Below are positions 7,509 through 16,226 of a stretch of 40,526 bases of DNA, in pieces. Both the position numbers and the translations under genes were made by a program. This DNA is from Bacteriovorax stolpii (lineage in GTDB: Bacteria; Bdellovibrionota; UBA1018): the NCBI GenBank assembly GCA_945860415.1, contig CAMAQA010000022.1, forward strand, positions 1 to 40,526, in the 5' to 3' direction. Position 1 is the stretch's first letter, and every line of letters begins with the position of its first letter. Below the pieces are notes generated by a model that saw only the letters and a program-made list of their open reading frames with translations, was not told the DNA's origin and did not search any database.

Positions 7509-9116
7509 TCAGGAGATCCGGAAGCGGCGCAGAATCTGACGTCGAACGAGCTCTGAGACTTCCTCAATTCTGAGAGCCACGGCGAGCACCAGATAGCTCG
7601 CACCATAAACGGCAAGCAGTGCCCCTGCGCCCAGGAACGAGTCAGTCCAGTCGGGGTTGCGAAAGAGAAGTGCGAAAATCGACACGGCCGGAACCAGCGC
7701 TGCTGTCCAGGATCGTGCCGCATGCGCGATCGGAAGCCCGATCGAACCAACGCGTTTTTCGAGGCTGCGCTTGAGCATCAGCCACTCCACCCAGCTCGAG
7801 ATTCCGAAACCGGTGGTGAGGCCGATCGTTCCGTAGCTTGCGTCGAGCCCGAATAGACCTGGACCAAAAAATGCGAGCGTCGCTCCAAGTCCGGTCGAGA
7901 GCAGCACCCGCACAATCGCTATCCTCAGCGGTGTTCGGGCATCGCGAAGGGCATAAAAACTCGACGAAAAGATTCGTGACTGCGTGGTGGCGAGAATTCC
8001 GAGAGTGGATCCTATCAGGACGAACCAGACCAGGCGGGACGTTTCGGCATCAAAGGCTCCGCCGCGATAGAGGATCTTCAGGATCAGCGGGCCGAGGAAG
8101 ACAAACGCGGCCACGGTCGGAATGATGAAGATCGAGATGCGCCGACATGCAGACACGATCCGCTTCCGAAGAGCGTCGGCGATTTCACGGTCGCTTCCGG
8201 TTTCCTGCGACATGGCCGGAAGTTCCGCCGCGCTGATGCTCATTCCAAAGAGGCTCACCGGCAGAAGGTAGAGCGTCTGTGCGTACCCCAGCACCGAGAG
8301 CGCTCCGATGGGCAGGAAGCTCGCCATCACGGTATCGAGATAGGCACTGATCTGGACCACTCCGCGTGCGGTGACGATCGGAATGAAATTGGTGATGACG
8401 GCGCGAAGCTGCGATCCCGCCTGGAAAACCGCCGTCGATAGATGGAACGGAATTCCGCGAAGCAGCTTCATGACCGTCGGCACCTGCACGGCAAGCTGGA
8501 GCGCGCAGCCGATCACCACGCCCCATCCCGTGAGGATGACGAGCCGCTCCTGTTCCGTGCCCGGACCACGGATAAGCAGTGTCGCAATGATCGCCGCGTT
8601 CCAGAGGACAGGAGCCACGTACGACAAAAAGAATTTGCGGTGACTGTTCAGGACTCCGAGGCAGAACGCCGAGAGCACGAGCAGGCCAATTCCCGGAAAA
8701 AGAATCCGGACGAGCTGGATGCAGAGTTCGCGGCGGTCGCCCTCAAAACCGGGCGCGATGAGATCGATGAGCCAGGGGGTGGCGAGCACGCCAGAAGAAA
8801 CGAGTAGCGTCGTCAGGATCGCGAGCACCGCGAAGACGGCGCCTGCCAGTTCACGCGCCTCTTCCGGGCGCTTCTCGCCGAGGAGCCTGCCGTAAATGGG
8901 AATGAACGACCCCGAGAGCACGCCTTCGCCCAAAAGATTCTGCAGGAAGTTGGGAATCCGCAGGGCTGCGCGGAAGACGTCGCCTGCAGCAGATGACCCG
9001 AAGTAGTAAGCGAAGACCTTGTCGCGAAAAAGTCCGGCAATGCGGCTCAGGAAGATGCCGAGCGCGACGAAGATCGCTCCGGTTCCTAATGATCGCTTGT
9101 TTTCGGTCTTCGACAT
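7509..9116 (-). CDS. murJ: Lipid II flippase MurJ
   Basis: A polytopic inner-membrane protein of the MVF/MOP superfamily, about 535 residues, that moves the peptidoglycan precursor lipid II across the membrane. The N terminus has the family pattern of an amphipathic first helix with LSRIAGLFRDKVFAYYFG, then DVFRAALRIPNFLQNLLGEGVLSGSFIP, in which the arginines and acidic residues line the central cavity of MurJ. Many hydrophobic helices follow to the end. Start: ATG at 9116, with a GTG one codon earlier also possible; neither has an ideally spaced ribosome binding site. The gene is downstream of the rlmL-like gene on the same strand, and an IS now lies between them, so its original transcript may be interrupted. 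In many bacteria murJ is essential. Confidence 0.92.
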   Translation of the reverse strand: MSKTENKRSLGTGAIFVALGIFLSRIAGLFRDKVFAYYFGSSAAGDVFRAALRIPNFLQNLLGEGVLSGSFIPIYGRLLGEKRPEEARELAGAVFAVLAILTTLLVSSGVLATPWLIDLIAPGFEGDRRELCIQLVRILFPGIGLLVLSAFCLGVLNSHRKFFLSYVAPVLWNAAIIATLLIRGPGTEQERLVILTGWGVVIGCALQLAVQVPTVMKLLRGIPFHLSTAVFQAGSQLRAVITNFIPIVTARGVVQISAYLDTVMASFLPIGALSVLGYAQTLYLLPVSLFGMSISAAELPAMSQETGSDREIADALRKRIVSACRRISIFIIPTVAAFVFLGPLILKILYRGGAFDAETSRLVWFVLIGSTLGILATTQSRIFSSSFYALRDARTPLRIAIVRVLLSTGLGATLAFFGPGLFGLDASYGTIGLTTGFGISSWVEWLMLKRSLEKRVGSIGLPIAHAARSWTAALVPAVSIFALLFRNPDWTDSFLGAGALLAVYGASYLVLAVALRIEEVSELVRRQILRRFRIS

Positions 9117-9162
9117 CACCTCATGATGAGGGCCATTGCCGCGACTTTAAAGGAGAAACTTA

Positions 9163-9186
9163 TAAACTGGCCCCCTTTCGTGGGCA
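9163..9186 (+). repeat. Left terminal inverted repeat of the IS
   Basis: It begins TAAACTGGCCCCCT and ends CGTGGGCA. The inverted partner is at 10130-10153, and only bases 15-16 of the repeat differ. Confidence 0.85.
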
Positions 9187-9242
9187 ATTTGAGTAGTTGG
9201 ATTGCTCGCTTTCGGTTTGGAATTTGAAGTGTTGGCGCATCA

Positions 9243-10154
9243 ATGAAGCGCCAATGCCCAGATACTGAGTGTTCTGCCAGATGTCCCAGTCCGAAAACCA
9301 AAAGCATCGTCCGGAAAGGAAGCTATTTCCGTCGCTCTGATGGTCAGAGGATCCCACGGTACCGCTGCCGCGCCTGTGGAAAATCCTTCTCATCGGGAAC
9401 ACTTCTTCCCTGTTATCGACAAAAGAAGCGAAAGCTCAATCATCCGCTTCAGCTCCTGCTCAACTCGGGCGTCTCGCAGCGTCGTGCGGCGATTCTTCTT
9501 CGAGTGACTCGAAAAACAGTCGTGCGAAAATTCCGCTTCCTCGCCGAACAGGCGCGGATCGAACACAAGCATTGGCTGAGGACTCTCGAGGCCAGGCCGC
9601 TTACATCGATTCAGTTTGATGATCTCGAGACGAGTGAACATACCAAGTGCAAACCGCTGAGTGTTGCACTTGCAGTGGAGCCGAGGAACCGAAAAATCCT
9701 TGGATTTCAGGTCTCCCAGATGCCCGCCAAGGGGCACCTGAGCCGAGTGGCATTTCGAAAATACGGTCCACGCGAGGACCGGAGATCCGAGGGATGGAAT
9801 GCCCTGTTCGAGACTCTAAAACCTGTGGTGTCGCCCACGGCCGTCTGGCTTTCGGATGAGAACCCTCATTATCCGAGACATCTCCGCAATCATCACCCCG
9901 AGGCCACCCATCGCACCACTCCGGGGCGCCGTGGCTGCATCGCTGGCCAGGGGGAGCTCAAGAAGATCGGATTCGACCCTCTTTTTTCCCTGAATCACAC
10001 CTGCGCGATGCTTCGTGCAAATCTCAACCGGCTATTCAGAAGGACCTGGTGCACGACAAAAACAAGGCAGGGCCTGATCGACCATCTGTCGCTGTACGTG
10101 AGCTATCACAACCAGGCGCTGACGGAACGTGCCCACGTTAGGGGGCCAGTTTAA
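9243..10154 (+). CDS. IS transposase with zinc ribbon and DDE domain (IS1-like)
   Basis: A 303-residue transposase. Cysteines at 5, 10, 14, 42 and 45 suggest an N-terminal zinc-binding domain. A helix-turn-helix-like stretch (about 74-97, RRAAILLRVTRKTVVRKF) follows. The probable catalytic triad is D126 or D127 (QFDDLET), D205 (LSDEN) and E238 (QGELKK), with a 33-residue spacing between the last two. The C-terminal part LFRRTWCTTK is seen in IS1-like transposases. The ORF reads into the right inverted repeat, and its TAA (10152-10154) takes its last base from the target duplication. No frameshift is visible, so the copy looks potentially active. The family name is by resemblance only. Confidence 0.83.
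   Translation: MKRQCPDTECSARCPSPKTKSIVRKGSYFRRSDGQRIPRYRCRACGKSFSSGTLLPCYRQKKRKLNHPLQLLLNSGVSQRRAAILLRVTRKTVVRKFRFLAEQARIEHKHWLRTLEARPLTSIQFDDLETSEHTKCKPLSVALAVEPRNRKILGFQVSQMPAKGHLSRVAFRKYGPREDRRSEGWNALFETLKPVVSPTAVWLSDENPHYPRHLRNHHPEATHRTTPGRRGCIAGQGELKKIGFDPLFSLNHTCAMLRANLNRLFRRTWCTTKTRQGLIDHLSLYVSYHNQALTERAHVRGPV
10130..10153 (-). repeat. Right terminal inverted repeat of the IS
   Basis: On the minus strand it begins TAAACTGGCCCCCT and ends CGTGGGCA, and pairs with 9163-9186. The last transposase codons lie within it. Confidence 0.85.
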
Positions 10155-10159
10155 GAAAC

Positions 10160-11353
10160 TTACTCCCGCTTGCCCGCGTACAGATCGTAGGTCAGGAGCC
10201 GGCAATCGATCGCACCGTTGAAAAGCGGAAAGCGGCGCGAGGCCTTGAGTCCGACTTCTTTCGCCAGATCCAGGTTGCCCGTGAAGACGAAGCCCTTCCA
10301 TCCTGAGGCCTTTTTCTTGAACGTGTCTCCGATCAGTCGGTAAAGCGCCTTCAGCTTTTCCGGGTCATCGAGGCGTTCACCATAAGGGGGATTGCATCCC
10401 ACCAAACCCGCTTCGCCGTAGTTCGGCGAGATCTGCGGAGCTTCCGCAAGCTCGCGGCGCTCGAAATGGATCAGGTCATCGACCATCGCCTCGGCCGCGT
10501 TCTCGCGCGCCGTCTTCAAAGTGAAGCTGTCCTGATCGAAGGCAAAGAAACGCGGCAGGAGCTTCTTGTCGGTGATCCGCACCTTCATGGCTTCCTGCTT
10601 GAGCTCCCTCCAGGCGGCGGCATCGTGCTGCTTCCAGCCGAGGAAGCCAAAGTACTCACGGAAAAATCCGGGTGCCGTGTTCGACGACATCAGAGCCGCC
10701 TCGATCGGCAGTGTTCCTGAGCCGCACATCAGGTCGACGAATCCCACGCCGGCCTTCGAGATCTGGGGCCAGCCGGCCATCACCAGGATTGCAGCGGCAA
10801 GGTTTTCTTTCAAAGGTGCCTTGGCTCCCTGCTCGCGGTACCCGCGACGATGCAGGCTTTCGCCCGAAAGGTCGATGCTGACCGTGGCTTCTCCCTGCTC
10901 GAGGTGAATTTGAATGCGGACATCCGGACGATCGAGCCGGACGTCAGGTCGTGCCCCGGTCACGCTCCTGAACTGGTCGGCGATGGCATCCTTGGCCTTG
11001 AGTGCAGCAAAGTGAGTGTGCTGGAGCTTCGATTTTTCGTTCTGGCTCGAGGTGACGCTGATTGCGAAGCTGCCGTCGGCCTTCATGTGCTCGCTCCAGT
11101 TGATGGAGCGCACGCCGCCGTAGAACTTTTTCTCGTCCGGAGCCGAAAACCGAGCGATCGGCAGCAGAACCCGGCCGGCCAGCCGCGACCAGAGGCAGAT
11201 GCGATAAGCGGTCTTGAGGTCGGCTTGGAACCGGACCCCAGCTCTCTCCAAGGCAATGCCCGAGGCGCCGAGACGCGAGAGTTCCTCGCCCAGGAGCGAT
11301 TCAATGCCCAGCGGGACGGTGGCGAACAGCGACAGGAGAGTGGGGCTTGGCAT
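10160..11353 (-). CDS. rlmL: 23S rRNA guanine-N2 methyltransferase-like protein (RlmL/THUMP family)
   Basis: A 397-residue SAM-dependent RNA methyltransferase. Residues about 45-160 look like a ferredoxin-like plus THUMP RNA-binding module. The Rossmann domain has motif I DLMCGSGTLPIEAA (207-220) and the catalytic NPPYGER (321-327), the N-P-P-Y/F form used for guanine N2 methylation. The closest known enzyme by layout is the RlmL half of E. coli RlmKL (m2G2445); the RlmK half is absent, which is common. YcbY/TrmN-like relatives are possible alternatives. The stop codon TAA lies at 10162-10160, inside the 9-bp duplication made by the neighbouring IS, so the protein is unchanged by the insertion. 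murJ follows downstream on the same strand, beyond the IS. Confidence 0.85.
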   Translation of the reverse strand: MPSPTLLSLFATVPLGIESLLGEELSRLGASGIALERAGVRFQADLKTAYRICLWSRLAGRVLLPIARFSAPDEKKFYGGVRSINWSEHMKADGSFAISVTSSQNEKSKLQHTHFAALKAKDAIADQFRSVTGARPDVRLDRPDVRIQIHLEQGEATVSIDLSGESLHRRGYREQGAKAPLKENLAAAILVMAGWPQISKAGVGFVDLMCGSGTLPIEAALMSSNTAPGFFREYFGFLGWKQHDAAAWRELKQEAMKVRITDKKLLPRFFAFDQDSFTLKTARENAAEAMVDDLIHFERRELAEAPQISPNYGEAGLVGCNPPYGERLDDPEKLKALYRLIGDTFKKKASGWKGFVFTGNLDLAKEVGLKASRRFPLFNGAIDCRLLTYDLYAGKRE

Positions 11354-11443
11354 GGCGATGCTCTAACAGGGATTGAGGTTCCGGGCCAGCGTCCAAGCTC
11401 TGGTGGATATTTACAGAGTTCTTGGCTAAAACTCCGGCTTACC

Positions 11444-11983
11444 ATGCAAAATGATTCCGCATTCTATCTGTCGCAGCTTGCAGAGCAGGAGCGTCTCCGT
11501 TCCAACCGCTTTGCGGGAGTTCGTACGGTCCTCATCGTCCTGTCCTCCAAAGGAATGGCCTGCGATGTGGACGGTCTTCGATCTCGAGTTCATGGAGCGT
11601 ATCCGGAAGCTGCGGTCTTCCTGATGACGACCACCGGCAAAACGCTCGGAACGCAGGTTCAGGGGCACGTCGACCTGCTGATCGACTTTACGGGTCCAGG
11701 ACAAAAACAGGGCTGGTTCTTTCCGCGCAAGCTTCGGCGGATGGCCCGTTTTGCGGTCGGTCGAAACGCAGGCCTCTTTCGCAAGAGCATCTATGATCGC
11801 GTGATCGACGAAAAGGCACCGGCCAATGCCCGGCTCCAGGGCATGACGACGATGGGGCGCGAGCGAGAAGTCCAGCGCATGGTGCTGGCGCTTGCCGGCG
11901 TGGCCTCGATGCCTCATTCGGAATCGGCTCCGGATCGAAGCAAGGACATTGCTCTCGACCTGCCTCCGCTGGTGAAGGCCTGA
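11444..11983 (+). CDS. Hypothetical protein upstream of resB
   Basis: A 179-residue protein that I do not recognise. It starts with a probably helical, polar N terminus (about 1-25) and then has alternating strand-like segments: VRTVLIVLSS, YPEAAVFLMTTTG and HVDLLIDFTG. These resemble the start of a Rossmann-like or glycosyltransferase-9-like domain. A basic stretch (FFPRKLRRMARFAVGR) follows and there is no membrane segment. The ATG at 11444 is preferred because the upstream open frame is antisense to the rlmL-like gene. It ends 19 bp before resB, and RBS GGGAGG lies in that gap, so it is probably transcribed with resB and ccsA. It is divergent from the rlmL-like gene with a 90-bp gap that must hold both promoters. 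Confidence 0.7.
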   Translation: MQNDSAFYLSQLAEQERLRSNRFAGVRTVLIVLSSKGMACDVDGLRSRVHGAYPEAAVFLMTTTGKTLGTQVQGHVDLLIDFTGPGQKQGWFFPRKLRRMARFAVGRNAGLFRKSIYDRVIDEKAPANARLQGMTTMGREREVQRMVLALAGVASMPHSESAPDRSKDIALDLPPLVKA

Positions 11984-12002
11984 GTCGGGCGGGAGGATCC
12001 CC

Positions 12003-13430
12003 ATGCTGGCTCGATGGCTGAATCGCACCTATAAGGTCCTGATCTCTCTCCAGCTCGCCGTCGTGCTGCTTTTGCTGCTGACTGTGGCTCTCATCGTCGC
12101 CACGACCCTCGAATCCCGCTTCGATACTCCCACGGCCCAATACTTCGTCTACAAGGCAGGATGGTTCTCGGTCCTGCTGGCCCTGCTCGGGCTGAATATC
12201 CTGGCTGTAGCGCTGAGCCGCCTTCCCTGGAAGGCCCGCCATGTTCCTTTCCTGTCAGCTCATCTCGGAATCCTGCTTCTTCTGGCAGGATCGTGGATCA
12301 CCCGCGAGCACGGTCTCGACGGGATGATGAGAGTCGCCGAGAATGAAAAGCAGGCCATCGTCGAAGTCGATGAACCACAGCTCATTCTCCAGAGTCCGAA
12401 GGAAACGCGGATTTTTCCGCTGCCGTGGACGCCTCCCTCGGTGAAATTCGGAGGAGTGAAGCTGCCCTATGGGCTTGCCGTGGAGGAGTACCTCTCGCGT
12501 GCCGAGCCCGTCTTTTCTTTCGACCCAAGCGACGGCCCGCAAGCGAAGCCCGCGCTGCAGCTCAAGTTCAGCACGAAACGCTCCATGGGCGGGATGCCTG
12601 CCATGGCGGCCTCGCAGGAGCTCTGGCTCTGGGATGGAGCTGATGACTGGCGTGAGAGCGGCATCGGTCCTGCCCGGGTGATCCTGGGAGGAAAGAAGCC
12701 CGAGCAACCCGGACCTTGGATCTGGATTTCGGTGCGCTCGAACTCGGAACTCGAGTTCGAAGCCCTCTCCATGCGGCAGGAGTCGAGCCGCGGGCGCGTG
12801 AAGATCTCCGAATTGGGCACCGTGATTGATCCGGGCTGGAAGGCCGTTCAGATCGAAGTGAAAAAGTTCATTCCGAAGGCGATGCCTCGGACGGAATACG
12901 TTGCCGCCAAGCTGCAATATGGTGCCAAGGCGCCGCCTTCGGCCATTCGCCTGAGGGGTCCGCGTCGGCCGGACGGAGCGCCCGGAGATTTGCTCTGGCT
13001 GGGCATGGGAGACCGCGCGACGTTCGAGTTGGGCGGTGACCAGATCCAGATCAGCTACGGTCCGAAGCGGGTGATGGTGCCTTTCGAGATCCGGCTGAAT
13101 CGCTTTGAGCTGGAGCGGTATCCCGGAAGCATGCAGCCCGCCTCGTTCTCCTCACGCGTCACCGTGGAGGGCGGGCCTGCGGCGACTTTTGATCGACTGA
13201 TTTCGATGAACGAGCCGCTCGAGTGGAAGGGCTTCACGTTCTACCAGTCGAGCTACGAGGAGGCGTTTCCGCGCCCGACCGTATCTCTGTTTTCCGTCAA
13301 CCATGATCCTGGTCGTTGGGTGAAGTACCTGGGTTCACTGATCCTTGTCGTCGGAATCATCCACTTTTACATCATGCGTGCGCGTCGCAATCAGGCATCG
13401 CGCCCGAACTCGTCGGAGGCCTTGGTATGA
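12003..13430 (+). CDS. resB: Cytochrome c biogenesis protein ResB (CcsB)
   Basis: A 475-residue membrane component of system II cytochrome c maturation. With CcsA it forms the heme-handling synthetase that attaches heme to apocytochromes in the periplasm. Three hydrophobic segments near the N terminus are visible (about 15-35, 50-67 and 80-97), typical of ResB. A long periplasmic domain follows, and a final transmembrane helix (about 440-460, YLGSLILVVGIIHFYIM) precedes a short basic tail. The WKGFTFYQSSY segment before the last helix is a ResB hallmark. The RBS GGGAGG lies just upstream of the ATG. The stop overlaps the start of ccsA as ATGA, indicating translational coupling. Confidence 0.92.
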   Translation: MLARWLNRTYKVLISLQLAVVLLLLLTVALIVATTLESRFDTPTAQYFVYKAGWFSVLLALLGLNILAVALSRLPWKARHVPFLSAHLGILLLLAGSWITREHGLDGMMRVAENEKQAIVEVDEPQLILQSPKETRIFPLPWTPPSVKFGGVKLPYGLAVEEYLSRAEPVFSFDPSDGPQAKPALQLKFSTKRSMGGMPAMAASQELWLWDGADDWRESGIGPARVILGGKKPEQPGPWIWISVRSNSELEFEALSMRQESSRGRVKISELGTVIDPGWKAVQIEVKKFIPKAMPRTEYVAAKLQYGAKAPPSAIRLRGPRRPDGAPGDLLWLGMGDRATFELGGDQIQISYGPKRVMVPFEIRLNRFELERYPGSMQPASFSSRVTVEGGPAATFDRLISMNEPLEWKGFTFYQSSYEEAFPRPTVSLFSVNHDPGRWVKYLGSLILVVGIIHFYIMRARRNQASRPNSSEALV

Positions 13431-15208
13431 AGCGCTCCATCTATCTGGCTCTCGGTCTGTTCCTCGGGTCGTTTTCGCTCCTCCCGCAGGCATTCGCGGA
13501 AACCTCCACTGCTCCCGAACAAGCGCCCGAACAGCGTGAGGAAATCGTCCAGCCCCGGGCCTGGAGTTTTCTCGACTGGGAACTCATCCCGATTCAGGCC
13601 GGTGGCCGGGTCAAGCCGATGCGCGCCTTTGCCGACGAAGTCGTGCTGCACCTGACGAGCCGTCGCAGCTTCGAAGGCTGGAATCCCTCCGAGATGCTGC
13701 TCGCCATGGTCACGCAGCCCAGGGCCTGGCGCGAGAAGGCGCTCATCAAGATCGAGCGTGAGGATGTCAAGCGACAGCTGCTCCTGGACGTGTCGAAGAT
13801 GCGCTTCTCGGTGGCGGAGCTTTTCGGCAATCCCGTTCTCCTGCAGTATGCGCAGCGCATGGGGGATCTTGAGAGCACGATGTCCAAGGCTCCGAATCCG
13901 AACGCTGATCCTCGCGAGGAGGAGCTCAAGCGCATCCTCGACCGGCTGACCGTGTTTCATCGCCTGATCACGGGCGAGGCGTGGACGTTCCTGCCGTCGG
14001 AGGCGGGACAGGGCTGGGCTCCCATCGCTCGTCCGGAAGACTCCGAGCCCAAGAGCATCCAGCAGATTCTCGCCGATACCTCGGCACAGGGAAAAATCCG
14101 GTCACAGTTCGTGGCGCTCATGGGCGCCTATCTTGGCGGAAACGAGTCCGTCTTTGCGGCATCGTCGAAGGCGCTACGAGCCTCGATCGAGGAGGAGGCC
14201 ACTCGCCTCGAGCCGGCCTTCGCGGAATCCGTGATTCACAAGCTCCAGGCCGAGAGACAGTACCATGAGCTTCGTCCTTTCCACTGGGCCTGGATTCTCT
14301 ACGTCGTGGCGGCGCTCGCCTTTGGTGTTGCCTCGTGGCTTGCCGCCGGTGCGATCGCGTCGGGCACGTCCAGGGCATTTCATCGTGCCGGTCTTGCATC
14401 TCTCTCCGTGGCGATTGTCCTGCATGTCCTCGGATTCGTGCTCCGAAGCATCGTGGCAGGTCGTCCTCCGGTGACGAACATGTACGAGTCGATTGTGTGG
14501 GTGAGCTTTGGTGCGGTCTTTTTTGCCCTGGTCATCTACGCCTTCCAGCGTTTCCGAATCCTGCTCGGAGTGGGCAGCGTTCTCGGTGCCCTCGGCCTTC
14601 TTGCCGCGGATGCGGCTCCGACACTGATGGACCCAGGTCTACATCCCCTCGTGCCTGTCCTGCGAAGCAATTACTGGCTGACCGTCCACGTGCTCACGAT
14701 CACCCTGGGATACGCGGCCTTCGCGCTCACGCTCGGTATCGGTAACGTCACGCTTTTCAAACTCTTTCGTGGAGTTCCTGAGCGCTCATCGGAAGTGACG
14801 CGCCTCAATCAGCTGACCTATCGCGCGATGCAGTTTGGCGTCGTGCTGCTCGCCGCAGGCACCATTCTCGGTGGCATCTGGGCCGATTACTCGTGGGGAC
14901 GCTTCTGGGGATGGGATCCGAAGGAAGTCTGGGCGCTGATCGCACTGCTGACCTATCTGACAGTCCTGCACGGCCGGTATGCAGGCTGGGTGGGGCCGAC
15001 GGGCTTTGCCGCCTGGACCGTGTTTTGTTTCTCGAGTGTCGTGATGGCCTGGTATGGCGTGAATTTCGTGCTTGGCGTCGGCCTGCATTCCTACGGATTC
15101 TCGGCCGGTGGGCAGGGAACGGTCGGAATTGCCGTCCTGATCCAGCTGCTTTACGTGGCTGGAGTCGTGGCGGTGGTGCGGCGACGCTCATCGGCAAGCA
15201 GGGCCTGA
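13427..15208 (+). CDS. ccsA: Cytochrome c biogenesis protein CcsA (ResC)
   Basis: A 593-residue heme-handling membrane protein, the partner of ResB. The tryptophan-rich WWD-type motif WGWDPKEVWALI starts at residue 494, and the flanking multi-helix bundle occupies about residues 285-590. The N-terminal third is unusual. A signal-like helix (1-25, ending AFA) is followed by about 250 residues of soluble domain starting EEIVQPRAWSFLDWELIPIQAGGRVKPM. In long CcsA-type proteins such a segment lies in the periplasm. The start is ATG at 13427, overlapping the resB stop; the open frame upstream is an extension only. The last 58 bp overlap the convergent hldD gene. Confidence 0.92.
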   Translation: MKRSIYLALGLFLGSFSLLPQAFAETSTAPEQAPEQREEIVQPRAWSFLDWELIPIQAGGRVKPMRAFADEVVLHLTSRRSFEGWNPSEMLLAMVTQPRAWREKALIKIEREDVKRQLLLDVSKMRFSVAELFGNPVLLQYAQRMGDLESTMSKAPNPNADPREEELKRILDRLTVFHRLITGEAWTFLPSEAGQGWAPIARPEDSEPKSIQQILADTSAQGKIRSQFVALMGAYLGGNESVFAASSKALRASIEEEATRLEPAFAESVIHKLQAERQYHELRPFHWAWILYVVAALAFGVASWLAAGAIASGTSRAFHRAGLASLSVAIVLHVLGFVLRSIVAGRPPVTNMYESIVWVSFGAVFFALVIYAFQRFRILLGVGSVLGALGLLAADAAPTLMDPGLHPLVPVLRSNYWLTVHVLTITLGYAAFALTLGIGNVTLFKLFRGVPERSSEVTRLNQLTYRAMQFGVVLLAAGTILGGIWADYSWGRFWGWDPKEVWALIALLTYLTVLHGRYAGWVGPTGFAAWTVFCFSSVVMAWYGVNFVLGVGLHSYGFSAGGQGTVGIAVLIQLLYVAGVVAVVRRRSSASRA

Positions 15209-16185
15209 ACGGTCTGCTCGACTCCGGACTCCAATGAGGCAAAAGGCGCGATGTAGCCGGCGTCCCGTAGCTTCTGCATCCGGGCCTCAGTGAAGTACTG
15301 GTACCGGTCGCGGATGGCCTCGGGCGTCGGGATGAACTCAATCCTCTCGGAAAGCCCGAGCGCTGCGAAAACGGCGAGAGCAAGATCCAGGAAAGTGCGC
15401 GCCTGGCCGGAGCCCAGGTTGTAAATACCCCGCTGTAGTGGATGGCGGACGGCGTATTCCAGGACCTTCACCACGTCTCCGACCCAGACGAAGTCGCGTT
15501 TTTGTTCTCCGTCGCGAATTCCGGCGCGATGGCTCCGGAAGAGCCTCACGGTTCCGGTTTTCCGAATCTGGTCGAAGGCGTGCAGGACGACGCTGGCCTG
15601 GCCTCCCTTGTGTCGCTCTCCAAATCCGTACACGTTGAAGAACTTGTGGCCTGACCAGATCGGCGGGTGGTTGCCGAGGCGCTCCTGTTCGATCGCCCAG
15701 ATATCGAAGAGCCGCTTGGAGTCTCCGTACGGATTCAGCGGCCTCAGCGAGGCCATTCGTGACTCGTCGTCGTCGTAACCCAGTTCGCCTTCGCCATAAG
15801 TGGCGGCGCTGCTGGCATAAATGAATGGAACTTTTTCTCGAGCGCAGAAATTCCAAAGGTCCTGCGAGTAGACGACGTTCACCTGGCGCAGGAACTCGAC
15901 ATTGAGTTCAGTGGTGGAGGAGCATGCGCCCAGATGGATGATGGCATCGGGTTTCGGAAAGGAACCCGATTGGAGTTCCTGCAGCAGTGAATCCTTGGAG
16001 ATCTTCGTGCCGAAATCGATGTCGGCATGCTCCGGTCGAGCGTTGAAGGCCGACAGGTCGTCAACGCTGGTCACCTGGATTCCAACGGACCGGCAGTGTT
16101 CGACCATGCGGGCCCCGATGAATCCGGCGGCTCCGGTGATCAGCCAGTGGCGACTAGGGCGAGGAGTGGGATGGGAGTTCGACAT
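15151..16185 (-). CDS. hldD: ADP-L-glycero-D-manno-heptose-6-epimerase
   Basis: An extended short-chain dehydrogenase/reductase of 344 residues that makes ADP-L-glycero-D-manno-heptose for the LPS inner core. NADP-binding GAAGFIG is at 18-24. The HldD-specific ACSSTTE is at 87-93, SSAATYG at 125-131, and the catalytic Y153-x3-K157. HKGGQASV, RDFVWVGDV and the RYQYFTEA segment also match HldD. It shows that the host makes heptose-containing LPS. It is convergent with ccsA and overlaps its 3' end by 58 bp, so no terminator lies between them. It is divergent from the response regulator gene, with a 41-bp gap. Confidence 0.93.
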   Translation of the reverse strand: MSNSHPTPRPSRHWLITGAAGFIGARMVEHCRSVGIQVTSVDDLSAFNARPEHADIDFGTKISKDSLLQELQSGSFPKPDAIIHLGACSSTTELNVEFLRQVNVVYSQDLWNFCAREKVPFIYASSAATYGEGELGYDDDESRMASLRPLNPYGDSKRLFDIWAIEQERLGNHPPIWSGHKFFNVYGFGERHKGGQASVVLHAFDQIRKTGTVRLFRSHRAGIRDGEQKRDFVWVGDVVKVLEYAVRHPLQRGIYNLGSGQARTFLDLALAVFAALGLSERIEFIPTPEAIRDRYQYFTEARMQKLRDAGYIAPFASLESGVEQTVQALLADERRRTTATTPAT

Positions 16186-16226
16186 TTCAATCGAAATCTC
16201 TCATAAAACCCCCTAAGCTGGAAGGC

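Larger units (their letters stand above)
9154..10162 (+). mobile_element. Complete IS1-like insertion sequence with target-site duplication
   Basis: The element proper is 9163-10153 (991 bp). It is flanked on both sides by the 9-bp direct repeat AGAAACTTA (9154-9162 and 10154-10162). The terminal inverted repeats begin TAAACTGGCCCCCT and continue CGTGGGCA after two mismatched bases, giving 22 of 24 matches (9163-9186 and 10130-10153). One transposase ORF fills the middle on the plus strand, against the direction of the flanking genes. A 9-bp duplication and one N-terminal zinc-ribbon DDE protein fit IS1-like elements. Intact ends and a perfect duplication indicate a recent insertion. Confidence 0.88.

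Noticed and set aside
10850..11443. N-terminal extension of the small unknown gene upstream of resB
   Set aside because: The extension is antisense to the rlmL-like gene, and a proper ATG at 11444 gives a self-contained protein.
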